The position numbers and the translations under genes were made by a program. Under the pieces are notes generated by a model. It worked only from the letters and a program-made list of their open reading frames with translations, was not told the origin of the DNA and did not search any database. Shown in pieces: positions 26,057 to 38,015 of a stretch of 64,000 nt of DNA (position 1 is its first letter; each line of letters opens with the position of its first letter). Location: assembly GCA_947259925.1 (NCBI GenBank), contig CAMYOG010000002.1, forward strand, positions 162,038 through 226,037, read 5' to 3'. The DNA is from Thermoanaerobaculia bacterium (GTDB lineage: Bacteria > Acidobacteriota > Thermoanaerobaculia > Multivoradales > JAHEKO01).

Positions 26057-27042
26057 TCAGAGCCCGCGCCAGCTGCGCAGGATCTCCATGTAGTTGGCGC
26101 GCTCGAACGCGCTCGGGTCGGGGCAGCGGCTCAGGTTCATGCTGCCGCGCATCTCCTCCAGAGACGCATAGCCATATTCCTCTAGCCACCCCTCCAGCTC
26201 CGAGCGCAGGGTGGCGAGGAACTCGGGACCTCGCTTGAGCAGGACCGACACCACCTGTACGACCGAAGCTCCGGCCATCACCGCCTTGATGGCGTCGATT
26301 CCGGTATGGACGCCGCCGGTGACCGCGAGCGGGGTCTTCAGCTGGGCCGAGATAACGGCCAGCCAACGGAGCCGCAGGAGCAGCTCGGACGAGGTGGAGA
26401 GCTCGAGCCGGCGGACGACGTCGAGATTCTCGGGATCGATGTCGGCCTGATAGAAGCGATTGAACAGCACCAGCGCGTCGGCACCCGCGTCGACCAGCCC
26501 GCGTGCGAAGTGCGGCAGCGACGTGTAGGCGGGTGAGAGCTTGACCGCCACCTTGGCACTGACGCGCGCCTTGAGGCCGGAGACCATCGACAGCAATCGA
26601 TCCTCGATGGCCGAGCCGCTCTCGCGCCAGTCGGTGGGCAGGTGGTAGAGGTTGAGCTCGAGAGCGTCCGCCCCGGCCGTCATCAGGTCGTCGGCATAGT
26701 CGAGCCAGCGCCCGCCGTGGACGCCGTTGAGCGAGGCGATCAAAGGGATATCGACGCTCCGGCGCAGCCCGGCGATCAGCTCGAGGTAGTCGTCGGCGCC
26801 GCGGACCATCGGCTCGGGCAGGTAGGTGGTTGCCTCGGCGAAGGCGTGCGCGGGACCGTCGATCGCCGCCGCGGCCGCCAGCTCGTCGTGGTGCACCTGC
26901 TCTTCGAACAGCGACCGCACGACGATCGCGGCGGCGCCGGCGTCCTCCAGCCGGCGGACCACGTCGAGGTCGTCGACCATCGGCGACGCCCCGACCACGA
27001 ACGGATGGGGGAGCTCGAGCCCGAGATAGCTGCAGGTCAGGT

Positions 27043-27046
<4 letters not shown>
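26057..27046 (-). CDS. Dihydroorotate-dehydrogenase-like flavoprotein, PFOR-associated
   Basis: 329 residues from ATG 27046. The FMN barrel of the PyrD superfamily is visible: LGLELPHPFVVGASPM at the start, VKLSPAYTSL in the middle and the phosphate-binding VTGGVHTGIDAIKAVMAGAS near the end. Proteins of this type are repeatedly encoded next to pyruvate:ferredoxin oxidoreductase and are not necessarily pyrimidine-biosynthetic. Its ATG overlaps the nifJ stop by four bases, indicating tight co-expression; a role in electron transfer linked to ferredoxin is an inference. Confidence 0.85.
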
Positions 27047-30642
<3,596 letters not shown>

Positions 30643-30681
30643 GGCTCAGCGCCTGTCTAGCATGCGCCCAGCGGGGCAGCA

Positions 30682-30732
30682 CCACCCCGAGGGGTGGCGA
30701 CATCCCGCCACCCGAGGCCCGCCCCGCGGGCC
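30682..30732. repeat. Cluster of three adjacent stem-loops between nifJ and the membrane-protein gene
   Basis: Stem 1 is CCACCCC/GGGGTGG (30682-30697). Stem 2 is GGGTGGCG/CGCCACCC (30692-30713) and shares GGGTGG with stem 1, so only one can form at a time. Stem 3 is GGCCCGC/GCGGGCC (30716-30732). The region lies upstream of both divergent genes. No U-tract accompanies any stem. Confidence 0.5.
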
Positions 30733-30755
30733 GGGTAGAGCCCGCTCCGTGGCGC

Positions 30756-30784
30756 TTTACCGAATTTCCGTATTTCCGTATCAT
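30756..30784 (+). promoter_or_regulatory. Candidate promoter with a tandem 8-base repeat in its spacer
   Basis: TTTACC (30756-30761) and TATCAT (30779-30784) are 17 bases apart. The spacer and -10 overlap two exact copies of TTTCCGTA (30765-30772 and 30773-30780), with a partial third copy before them. A repressor or MerR-like activator site is plausible. The predicted start point, about 30791, is almost at the GTG start codon. Confidence 0.45.
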
Positions 30785-30793
30785 TGAGCCGTC

Positions 30794-31330
30794 GTGAGGC
30801 TTTTCAGGGGCAGGGAGGCCGTCGGAGAGCGGGCGTTGCTGCGCCGCCTGCTTGTGCGCATTACCGGTGGCGCGTTGGCGCTCGGCCTGGTCCTACTTCA
30901 CCTGCGCCTCCTCTGGCAGCGTCTGAGCGACCAGAGCGTCCTCGAGCCGGTGGTCGCCGCGAAGTGGCTCGCCACCGTGATCCTGCTGGCGGCACTCTGG
31001 CGACTCAGAGCGCGCGGCTATCGGCTCCTGACCGGCCGACCGGCGGGCATCATCTGGTTGCTCGCGCTCCTGCTGCACATCCAGGCGCCGGTGGTCCCGG
31101 CGTCGCAGATGACCGGGCCGGTCGACATCGGCTGGCTCTTCGCGCTGCCGGCGACGGTCTCCGTCGGCGCCGTGGTGGCGATTACCCTGGGCGTCGCCCT
31201 GGCCAGCCTGCTCGGCTCGTCGGTGCGACCGCCCGTCGCCGTTCTGAGGCTGCGCACGCGTCGCAGGGGTGGGCCGGTGATGGGCTCACTGGCGGCGATC
31301 GCCTGCCGTCCCCCGCCCGCCCTCCTCTAG
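30794..31330 (+). CDS. Small four-helix membrane protein of unknown function
   Basis: 178 residues from GTG 30794. Four hydrophobic segments can be seen (about 22-45, 55-70, 82-100 and 112-135), with Arg-rich loops between them and an Arg/Pro-rich tail. I do not recognise a family. No Shine-Dalgarno sequence precedes the start, which fits a leaderless message from the promoter just upstream. It is followed after 114 bases by a 7-TM protein and a TonB-dependent receptor, so it may belong to the same transport or sensing unit. Confidence 0.55.
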   Translation: MRLFRGREAVGERALLRRLLVRITGGALALGLVLLHLRLLWQRLSDQSVLEPVVAAKWLATVILLAALWRLRARGYRLLTGRPAGIIWLLALLLHIQAPVVPASQMTGPVDIGWLFALPATVSVGAVVAITLGVALASLLGSSVRPPVAVLRLRTRRRGGPVMGSLAAIACRPPPALL

Positions 31331-31332
31331 GT

Positions 31333-31393
31333 CGAGGAACCTCGATGAGTGAGCGCCCGGCGGCGCTCCATCCGGCCCGCCCCTTGTGGGGCG
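31333..31393 (+). other. Two short stem-loops ahead of the 7-TM/TonB gene
   Basis: CGAG/CTCG around GAAC (31333-31344) and CGCCCC/GGGGCG around TTGT (31378-31393). I looked for a cobalamin-riboswitch B12 box, common before TonB receptors, and found none. Confidence 0.3.
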
Positions 31394-31444
31394 CACCGCG
31401 CATCGACTGTGACTGTAGGGGCCGCACGTAGTGGCTCCGAGACC

Positions 31445-32203
31445 ATGGGGGAATCGGAATTGAATCTGGACGGCTTGCATCAAACGGTACTTCACCTGCC
31501 CCTGGTGACGACGATCTGCTCGGTAGTCTTCTGCTACCAGCTCTTCTCGCGCTATCGAGCGAAGGGCGGCGGGCTCCACCTCCTCTGGTGGGGCATCGGC
31601 ATGGCGACCTACGGGCTCGGCACGCTGACCGAATCGCTCACCACCCTTTTCGGGTGGCAGCCGTTCGTCTTCAGGTCGTGGTACGTCGTCGGCGCGTTTC
31701 TCGGCGGCTACCCGCTCGCGCAGGGCTCGATCTACCTGTTGATGAACCGCCGCTTCGCCCATCTCTCGGCCTGGATCGTCAGCTCCTTCATCGCCGTCGC
31801 GAGTGTCCTCGTTTTCTTGACTCCGCTCGATCTGACCCTGGTCGAGCCGCACCGCCTGTCGGGCGCGGTGATCGAGTGGAGCTGGATCCGGTTGTTGACC
31901 CCGGTGGTCAACCTCTACGCGGTCCTTTTCCTCGTGGGCGGAGCCGCCATCTCGGCCTGGCGCTTCCGGAGCGCGCCGCAGCTGCGGCACCGCTACATCG
32001 GCAACATTCTGATCGCTATCGGAGCGATCCTGCCGGGGATCGGAGGTGCGGCGACCCGTGCCGGCTACGTCGAGGTGCTCTACGTGACCGAGCTCGCCGG
32101 TCTCCTGCTGATCTACACCGGTTATCGACTGAACATCTCCAAGAAGGACCAACTCGGGGCCCCGGCCGTCGCGCCGGTGGTCCCGCTTCGAAAGGAACCA
32201 GAC
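31445..32203 (+). CDS. Seven-helix membrane protein reading in frame into the TonB-dependent receptor
   Basis: 253 codons from ATG 31445 with seven hydrophobic segments, ending in a basic tail (YRLNISKKDQ) and a Pro/Ala-rich stretch. No stop codon separates it from the receptor: the frame continues straight through the receptor's own signal peptide. A joined product would be an inner-membrane protein followed by an internal signal sequence and an outer-membrane barrel, which is topologically odd. Either the stop was lost, the junction is a sequencing or assembly error, or the receptor is made by reinitiation at 32204. The helix layout recalls 7-TM sensor inputs, but no family is recognised. 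Confidence 0.6.
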
Positions 32204-34510
32204 ATGACAGGCAAAACGAAGATTGCGCTGGCGCTGATCGGCCTCCTGGCTCTCGGCGCGGCGCTACCGCTGCAAGCGGACGAGGCGGTCGCCGTCGAGG
32301 CGCCCGAGTCCGCCGACAGCGCCGACCCGACCGAGGGCGAACCCGAAGACGGCGGCGCTCCGGAAGTCTCCTTTTTCGCTGTTACCACGGTCACGGCCAC
32401 CGGCTCGGAAGCCGATCCGTTCGAGCTGTCGACTCCGGTGACCGTTTTCCGGGCCGAGGAGATCGAGCGCCAGCAGACCAACAACGCGGTCGAGATGCTG
32501 CGTGATCAGACCGGCGTCGACATCAACGGCGTCGGTCCGAACCAGGCTCGGCCGGTCATCCGCGGCGTGCGCGGCCTGCGCGTGCTCTTTCTCGAGAACG
32601 GCCTGCGGATGAACAATCCGCGTCGCCAGACCGATTTCGGTGAGATCTCGGGTCTGGTCGATATGGACAGCGTCGAGGCGGTCGAGGTCGTGCGCGGCCC
32701 GGCCTCGGTCCTCTACGGCACCGATGCGATCGGCGGCGTGTTGAATCTCATCACCCGCACGCCCGGCCCTGGCGATGGCGTCAGCGGTTCGGCCAGCGTC
32801 CGCTACGGCAGCGCCGGCGACCAGCTGCGCGGCCAGGCCTCGGTGGAGAAGCGGGCGGAGCGGTGGTCGTTCAACCTGGGCGGCTCGATCAGTGACGCCT
32901 CGGACTACGAGTCGGCCTCCGGCTCGTTCGGTGACATCCGGCTCGACGATGGCGTGACCGTCATCGACAGCGGCGTCGAGGAGAGCTCGCTCTACGGCCG
33001 CTTCGACCGGCTGGTGAATGACAAGCATGCGTTCTTCTTCCGGTTCAACCGTTACCGAGCCGACGACGCCGGGTTCGGCTTCGTCGATCCCGAGCTGATC
33101 GGCGACGACTCGGGGGCGGTGATCCGAATCCTCTATCCGTATCAGGACTTCGATCGCTACACGCTCGGCTACGAGGGCTTCGAGCTCAATAGCCCGGTCG
33201 CCGATTCGGCGATGATTCAGCTCTACCACCAGAGCAACGAGCGTGAGTTGGTCAACGACATCGACATCAACATCGGCCCCATCTTCCGCGGCGCGCCCGA
33301 CTCGTCGGTCGGGGCGGACACCAGGAACTTCACCGACCTCGACACGCTCGGCCTGCGGGCGGAGATGAACAAGATCATCAACGACAAGAACCTGCTCACG
33401 TGGGGCGTCGAGGGCTACGAGGACGATTCACTCAATACCGACTTCTCGGTGACCACCACCACCCTTCGGTTCCCGGGCCCACCGTTCGAGGTGCCGATCG
33501 TCAGCACCGACGACATCGCCAACGTCCCCAACGCGACCAACACCAGCTGGAGCGCGTTCCTGCAGGACGAGATCCTGATGGGGGATCGGTTCAAGATGAT
33601 CCTCGGGGTGCGCTATCAGAACGTCGAGACCAGCGCCGAGGCGACGCCGGGCTGGGACACCTCTCAACTCGACTTCTCCGACGGCAACCTGGTCGGTGCC
33701 CTCAACCTGGTCTACGAGGTGAGCGACAACTTCAACGTGATCGGCTCCTACGGCACCGCGTTCCGCGCGCCCAATCTGGTCGAGCGGCTGTTCAACGGGC
33801 TCACCCCGGAGGGGATCGGGTATCAGATCCTGAATCCCGATCTGGTGTCGGAGGAGAGCGAGAACATCGATCTCGGGTTCAAGTACCGGCGTCAGAACGC
33901 GATCTTCGAGCTGATCTACTTCCGCAACGACATCACGGACGGCATCATCCAGTACTTCCTGTCGGATGAAGAGATCGCCCAGCTGCCGCAGGATGTCCAG
34001 GACGAGCTCGAGATGGCGCGGGTCGAGTTCGTCGTCCAGCAGCGCAACGCCAACAGCCTGCGGTTCGAAGGCATCGAGACCCTGTTCGGCTACCGAGCCG
34101 ACAACGGCCTGGCGGTGGGCGGCAACTACACCCACCTGGACGCCGAGTCGAGCGACAGCCTCAACCCGCCGACCGGTGGGACCTACGAGAACAAGTACGT
34201 GGGTTGGCTGCGCTGGGATCCGCCGAGCGGCCGCTACTGGCTCGAGTACCGGGCCCGCCACAACGGCTCCGGCTCGCTCAATCTGCAGCCCAACGAGCCG
34301 GTGCCTCCGGTCGGTCCCGAGCTGCCTTCGTTCACGGTGCATACCCTGAGTGGCGGCATGACGCTCGTCGATCGCGGGCGACAGCAGCACCGGATCGGCA
34401 TCGTGCTGGAGAACCTGACCGACGAGCTCTACTCCGAGTTCTCGAACACGTCCTTCTTCCGGCCCCAGCCGGGCCGCCGGGCGACGGTCACCTACCGGAT
34501 CCAGCTGTAA
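32204..34510 (+). CDS. TonB-dependent outer-membrane receptor
   Basis: 768 residues from ATG 32204, which has AAAGGA upstream and begins its own signal peptide (MTGKTKIALALIGLLALGAA). An acidic linker leads to the plug domain: PVTVFRAEEIERQ, LRDQTGVDINGVG, PVIRGVRGLRVLFLENG, VEVVRGPASVLYGTDAIGG, then a 22-strand-type barrel ending YRIQL. The plug resembles haem/siderophore-class receptors such as HmuR, but the ligand cannot be assigned. It takes energy from TonB-ExbBD, which is not encoded here. It shares a continuous frame with the upstream 7-TM protein. Confidence 0.9.
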   Translation: MTGKTKIALALIGLLALGAALPLQADEAVAVEAPESADSADPTEGEPEDGGAPEVSFFAVTTVTATGSEADPFELSTPVTVFRAEEIERQQTNNAVEMLRDQTGVDINGVGPNQARPVIRGVRGLRVLFLENGLRMNNPRRQTDFGEISGLVDMDSVEAVEVVRGPASVLYGTDAIGGVLNLITRTPGPGDGVSGSASVRYGSAGDQLRGQASVEKRAERWSFNLGGSISDASDYESASGSFGDIRLDDGVTVIDSGVEESSLYGRFDRLVNDKHAFFFRFNRYRADDAGFGFVDPELIGDDSGAVIRILYPYQDFDRYTLGYEGFELNSPVADSAMIQLYHQSNERELVNDIDINIGPIFRGAPDSSVGADTRNFTDLDTLGLRAEMNKIINDKNLLTWGVEGYEDDSLNTDFSVTTTTLRFPGPPFEVPIVSTDDIANVPNATNTSWSAFLQDEILMGDRFKMILGVRYQNVETSAEATPGWDTSQLDFSDGNLVGALNLVYEVSDNFNVIGSYGTAFRAPNLVERLFNGLTPEGIGYQILNPDLVSEESENIDLGFKYRRQNAIFELIYFRNDITDGIIQYFLSDEEIAQLPQDVQDELEMARVEFVVQQRNANSLRFEGIETLFGYRADNGLAVGGNYTHLDAESSDSLNPPTGGTYENKYVGWLRWDPPSGRYWLEYRARHNGSGSLNLQPNEPVPPVGPELPSFTVHTLSGGMTLVDRGRQQHRIGIVLENLTDELYSEFSNTSFFRPQPGRRATVTYRIQL

Positions 34511-34515
34511 GCGAT

Positions 34516-35859
34516 CTAGAGGCTCGAGCCGGGGCGGATCTCCGCCTCGGCTCGATCCTGCTCGGCGGCAGCCGCACAACCGGCGGTGCCGAGCAGCCCG
34601 GCTAGAGCCGCGCAGGCGTTGACGGCTACTGCCGTCTCGGTCGAGTGCGAGGTCGCCTCCAGCAGCCGGTGGATCGACTCGTGGGTCAGCCTGGGACTCC
34701 GCTCGAGCAGGAGTGCGGTCACCCCGGAGACGTGTGCCGCGGCCAGTGAGCTCCCCGACATGAAATCGTAGGCGGCGCCCGGGCGGATGGTCAGGACGTC
34801 GTCGCCCGGAGCGCGCAGGCCGAGTGGCAGCGTGCTCTTCGGAGCTTCCGACGCCGCGACCGCGATCACCCGGTCGAGCGACGCCGGAAAGCCGAAGAGG
34901 TCCCGCCGGTCGCCGGCGAGGGCACTGACGACGATGACGCCCTGATCGATCGCTTCGGACAGGAGCGCCGACAGCAGCGCGTCGGCCGGTCCGGTCAGGC
35001 TGAGATTGAGCACGTCGGCGCGCTTGCGGACTGCGAAACTGATCGCCTTCGCCAGCGTAAAGGTGGAGCAGACGGCCGGCGAGGAGCCGGCGTCGCCCTC
35101 CCAGCACGCCTTGAGCGCCAACACGTCGGCCAACGGCGCGACGCCGACGATGCCGAGTCCGTTGCCGGCGCGTGACGCGATGATCCCTGCGACCGCCGTG
35201 CCGTGCCGGTCGCGGGCGAAACCGAGGGCGTCGTCGTCGACGAAGTTCTCGGCGATCGCGACCCTCCCGGCGAGCTCCGGGTGGTCGACGTCGACACCGG
35301 TGTCGACGACCGCTACCCGGACGCCGGCGCCGCGGCTCCACTGGTGCGCCTGCTCGACCTGCATCGAGTGCAGGCCGTGCTGCAGATCGAAGTGGGGGTC
35401 GTCATAGCTCGCCCTGCCGAGCACCTCGAAGAGCTGCATCTGCTGGGCGCTGTCGACGCGCGGGTCGGCCACGAGGCGTTGGATCACCTCGGTGGTCGTT
35501 CTGCCCGCCGGTACCTCGTAGACCACGCAATGGACGCCGAGCAGCTCGATCGGCCAGCCGTCCACGTGTTCGAGGTCGTACTCGCGCGCCAGCTTGGCGG
35601 CGAGACGGGCCGAGCGTGGCGAGGTCTCATAGTTGCGTCTGCCGGAGTAGCCACGGCGGGTGGATCCGGCCCCGGGCAAGCGTCGCGTCGGCCGGTCGGC
35701 GAAGGTGACCAGGATCTGACGTGTGGCGATCGGCGCCTGGTCGACGTCGGCGCTCCCCCCAGGCTGGCTCGAGCCGTCCTCGACGCTCGCCAGGGCAGCG
35801 AGTGGCATCAGTGCCCAGAGCGCTACCGTGGCCCGAATGGCGCCCGATGGTCGAGTCAT
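34516..35859 (-). CDS. Subtilisin-family (S8) serine peptidase with an atypical oxyanion residue
   Basis: 447 residues from ATG 35859, with a signal peptide of about 24 residues and a roughly 150-residue N-terminal prodomain-like region. The catalytic triad is visible: Asp in VAVVDTGVD, His in RDRHGTAVAG, and Ser in MSGSSLAAAH. Where subtilases normally have Gly-Asn for the oxyanion hole, this one has Gly-Asp (SALAGDRRDL). A Cys-containing C-terminus (LLGTAGCAAAAEQD) follows. It is the last gene of the sigma/anti-sigma operon (ATGA overlap), so its expression should track that regulon. It could be a secreted peptidase, possibly acting on envelope proteins. Confidence 0.87.
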   Translation of the reverse strand: MTRPSGAIRATVALWALMPLAALASVEDGSSQPGGSADVDQAPIATRQILVTFADRPTRRLPGAGSTRRGYSGRRNYETSPRSARLAAKLAREYDLEHVDGWPIELLGVHCVVYEVPAGRTTTEVIQRLVADPRVDSAQQMQLFEVLGRASYDDPHFDLQHGLHSMQVEQAHQWSRGAGVRVAVVDTGVDVDHPELAGRVAIAENFVDDDALGFARDRHGTAVAGIIASRAGNGLGIVGVAPLADVLALKACWEGDAGSSPAVCSTFTLAKAISFAVRKRADVLNLSLTGPADALLSALLSEAIDQGVIVVSALAGDRRDLFGFPASLDRVIAVAASEAPKSTLPLGLRAPGDDVLTIRPGAAYDFMSGSSLAAAHVSGVTALLLERSPRLTHESIHRLLEATSHSTETAVAVNACAALAGLLGTAGCAAAAEQDRAEAEIRPGSSL

Positions 35860-36533
35860 CGCCCGCCGTCCGCGGCTCGAATCAGCTCGGCGAACCGGAC
35901 CGCCGGATGCCGGCGGAGCGCTGAAAGCGTCGCGTCGAGGTGTCTGGGCTGGGCGCTCGGATCGAGCCGCACCGTATAGACGCCGTACTCCGACGGGCCG
36001 GCCACGATCTCGGCGCCAGAGCCGTTCAGGAGCGCCTGGATCTCCTCCGCGGTCGCTACGTCGTCGAAGACCAGGCGGACGATCGGTGCCGAGCCCTCGA
36101 TCGGTGTCTCGGCCGACGACAGGGTGCGGAACGAGGGCCGCGAGACGGAGAGTGCGCTCCACGAGAGGAGCACGACCAGGAGCAGGGCCAACGCGGCCAG
36201 TGCGGGCCGCCATGCGGGCCGCATCAACCGGGCACGAACGATCCGCCCGATGTCCGCCCAGTCGAGTGTTCCCTGCTCGGCCGCCTCGATGGCGTCGATG
36301 CGGCCGGTCAGCTCGCGGAAGGAGCGCTCCGGGGAGAGCAGCATCGCTTCGCTCTCTCGAATCTGCGAGCCCAGCTCCTCGAGAAAGCCGAGCTCGTGGC
36401 TGCAGGCGTCGCACTCGGCCAGATGCGCCTCGACGCCGCTCCGCTCCTCGGCCGGCAGGGTGCCGTTCGCGTACCAGGCCAGCCGTTCCCAGGTTTCGGC
36501 GTGCCGTTCGTCCCGACTCACAGCGCGTGTCAT
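35856..36533 (-). CDS. Anti-sigma factor with zinc-binding N-terminus
   Basis: 225 residues from ATG 36533. The N-terminal domain contains EAHLAECDACSHEL, the His-x3-Cys-x2-Cys pattern of ZAS anti-sigma factors. A single membrane helix (about 108-128, ALAALALLLVVLL) separates it from a periplasmic domain of about 95 residues. It should hold the ECF sigma factor encoded just upstream at the membrane. Both ends overlap neighbours by four bases, so sigma factor, anti-sigma factor and peptidase are translationally coupled. Confidence 0.88.
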   Translation of the reverse strand: MTRAVSRDERHAETWERLAWYANGTLPAEERSGVEAHLAECDACSHELGFLEELGSQIRESEAMLLSPERSFRELTGRIDAIEAAEQGTLDWADIGRIVRARLMRPAWRPALAALALLLVVLLSWSALSVSRPSFRTLSSAETPIEGSAPIVRLVFDDVATAEEIQALLNGSGAEIVAGPSEYGVYTVRLDPSAQPRHLDATLSALRRHPAVRFAELIRAADGGR

Positions 36534-37135
36534 AGCGGTCTCTCCTCGCGGTGCGCCCGGCTCCGGCCCGCCCCGAGGTGGGGCAGGACCGCGCGCAGGC
36601 GCTTGCGGGCATGGAACATCCGGGTCTTCACCGTATTCACCGGGCAGTCGACGATCTCGGCGATCTCGGCGCACGAGTGACCCATGAAGTAGGCCAGCTC
36701 GATCACCGTCCGCTGCCGCTCCGGCAGGGTCGCGAGCGCCTTGCCGACGTAGTCGCGCAGCTCCCGCTGGTAGGCGATCGATCCCGGCTCTCGGAGGGTC
36801 GCGAGCTCGAGCTCCGAGAGTGGCCGCCGATCGAGGCGCCGGTGTGCCTTGGCGGCCGCCTTGAGCCCCTTGCGGTAGGCGATGCCCATCACCCAGGTCG
36901 AGACCTTCGAGCGACCCTGGAAGTCGGACGCCTTCTGCCAGACCACGAACATGACGTCGTTGTAGACCTCTTCGGCGAGCTCGGCACTGTTGGTGAGCCG
37001 GTAGAGAAACCGGATCACTCGCGGGTGGTACGCCACGAACAGCTCTTCGAACGCGGCCCGATCGCCGACGGCGACCCCTTGGAGCAGGGTTAGATCCCGG
37101 CTGCTGTCGTCGGCTGGGACCGAGGAGTCGGTCAT
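36530..37135 (-). CDS. ECF-type RNA polymerase sigma factor
   Basis: 201 residues from ATG 37135. Region 2 is seen as FEELFVAYHPRVIRFLYRLTN with AEEVYNDVMFVVWQK, and region 4 as LPERQRTVIELAYFMGHS with EIAEIVDCPVNTVKTRMFHA. There is no region 3, as is normal for ECF factors. It should direct transcription of its own operon and possibly envelope genes nearby, with the coupled anti-sigma factor as its brake. The inducing signal is unknown. Confidence 0.93.
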   Translation of the reverse strand: MTDSSVPADDSSRDLTLLQGVAVGDRAAFEELFVAYHPRVIRFLYRLTNSAELAEEVYNDVMFVVWQKASDFQGRSKVSTWVMGIAYRKGLKAAAKAHRRLDRRPLSELELATLREPGSIAYQRELRDYVGKALATLPERQRTVIELAYFMGHSCAEIAEIVDCPVNTVKTRMFHARKRLRAVLPHLGAGRSRAHREERPL

Positions 37136-37212
37136 GGCGGATCGGCGAATCGTACTCTCCCTCGGCAGTTGGGTCCCCCATTAGCGCCGTACGGTTCAAT
37201 CCCGATTCGAGT

Positions 37213-37938
37213 TCATTCGAGATGGGCGGTCACGCTCACGGTCAGGCGGCTGCCGGCGACCTCGTCACCGAAGATTGCCGTCGCCTCGCTCGAGGTGTCG
37301 ATATAGGCCAGGTCGAACACGAACCTGCCGATCCGGTAGCTGCCCCCGACGTTCCAGTAGGCGTAGGAGTCGCCGACGATCCGATCGAGATCGAACAGCC
37401 CTACACCCACCAACGCCTCGAGCCTGGAGGACACGGGGATGCGGCCGGCGAGCTCGTAGGCGACCGCGGTCTGATTGCGGCCGAGCAGGCCTTCCGAGAT
37501 GTGCACCCCGCCTGAGACCAGGTCTCGGAACTGCGCCAGAAGTCCCAGCTCGGTGTAGTCGTAGTCGAAGCTCGGATCGTCGCCGGGATAGGCGTACCGG
37601 GTCAGCTGGGCGCCGGCGCTCCAGGCCGACCCGATGCGCGCGTCGTAGCCGAGGTAGTAGTTGACCTCCAGATCGCGCGGCTGGCTGCGCAGGCGGTTGT
37701 TCGGAAAGTCGACGCTGCTCGCCCAGACACCGGCGAAGAAGCCGGAGTCGTGAGCGAACTCGAAGCCCCCCTGGACCGCCGGGTCCTCACGGCTCTGGGA
37801 GAGGCCGCGATAGACGTAGTCGCTGGTGAGGGTTACCTGCGCGGAGAAGTTGTCGAGGCCGATCTGGGCAACCGCGGCCGGCACCCAGCCGAGGAAGAGC
37901 CCGGCGATCGTCCCATAGGCGGCCGGCCGGAAGCGCAT
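37213..37938 (-). CDS. TIGR02001-type outer-membrane protein
   Basis: 241 residues from ATG 37938. A signal peptide ends near PAAVAQ. The mature N-terminus contains VTLTSDYVYRGLSQS, the hallmark of the TIGR02001 (gcw_chp) family, and the remainder alternates as a small beta barrel with a final VSVTAHLE strand. Members are found in many proteobacteria and relatives with no settled function. It lies downstream of the barrel/decahaem pair but is separated from it by 77 bases. Confidence 0.8.
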   Translation of the reverse strand: MRFRPAAYGTIAGLFLGWVPAAVAQIGLDNFSAQVTLTSDYVYRGLSQSREDPAVQGGFEFAHDSGFFAGVWASSVDFPNNRLRSQPRDLEVNYYLGYDARIGSAWSAGAQLTRYAYPGDDPSFDYDYTELGLLAQFRDLVSGGVHISEGLLGRNQTAVAYELAGRIPVSSRLEALVGVGLFDLDRIVGDSYAYWNVGGSYRIGRFVFDLAYIDTSSEATAIFGDEVAGSRLTVSVTAHLE

Positions 37939-38015
37939 GCGGCATAGTCTGCCAGACCCGCCACGCGCCCCGGTAGCGCGGCCCCCAGGGAGGCCGCGAC
38001 CGCCGGGCGAATCGG

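Noticed and set aside
30643-31444. Cobalamin riboswitch before the TonB receptor
   Set aside because: The hairpins are present but no B12 box or conserved riboswitch core is visible.
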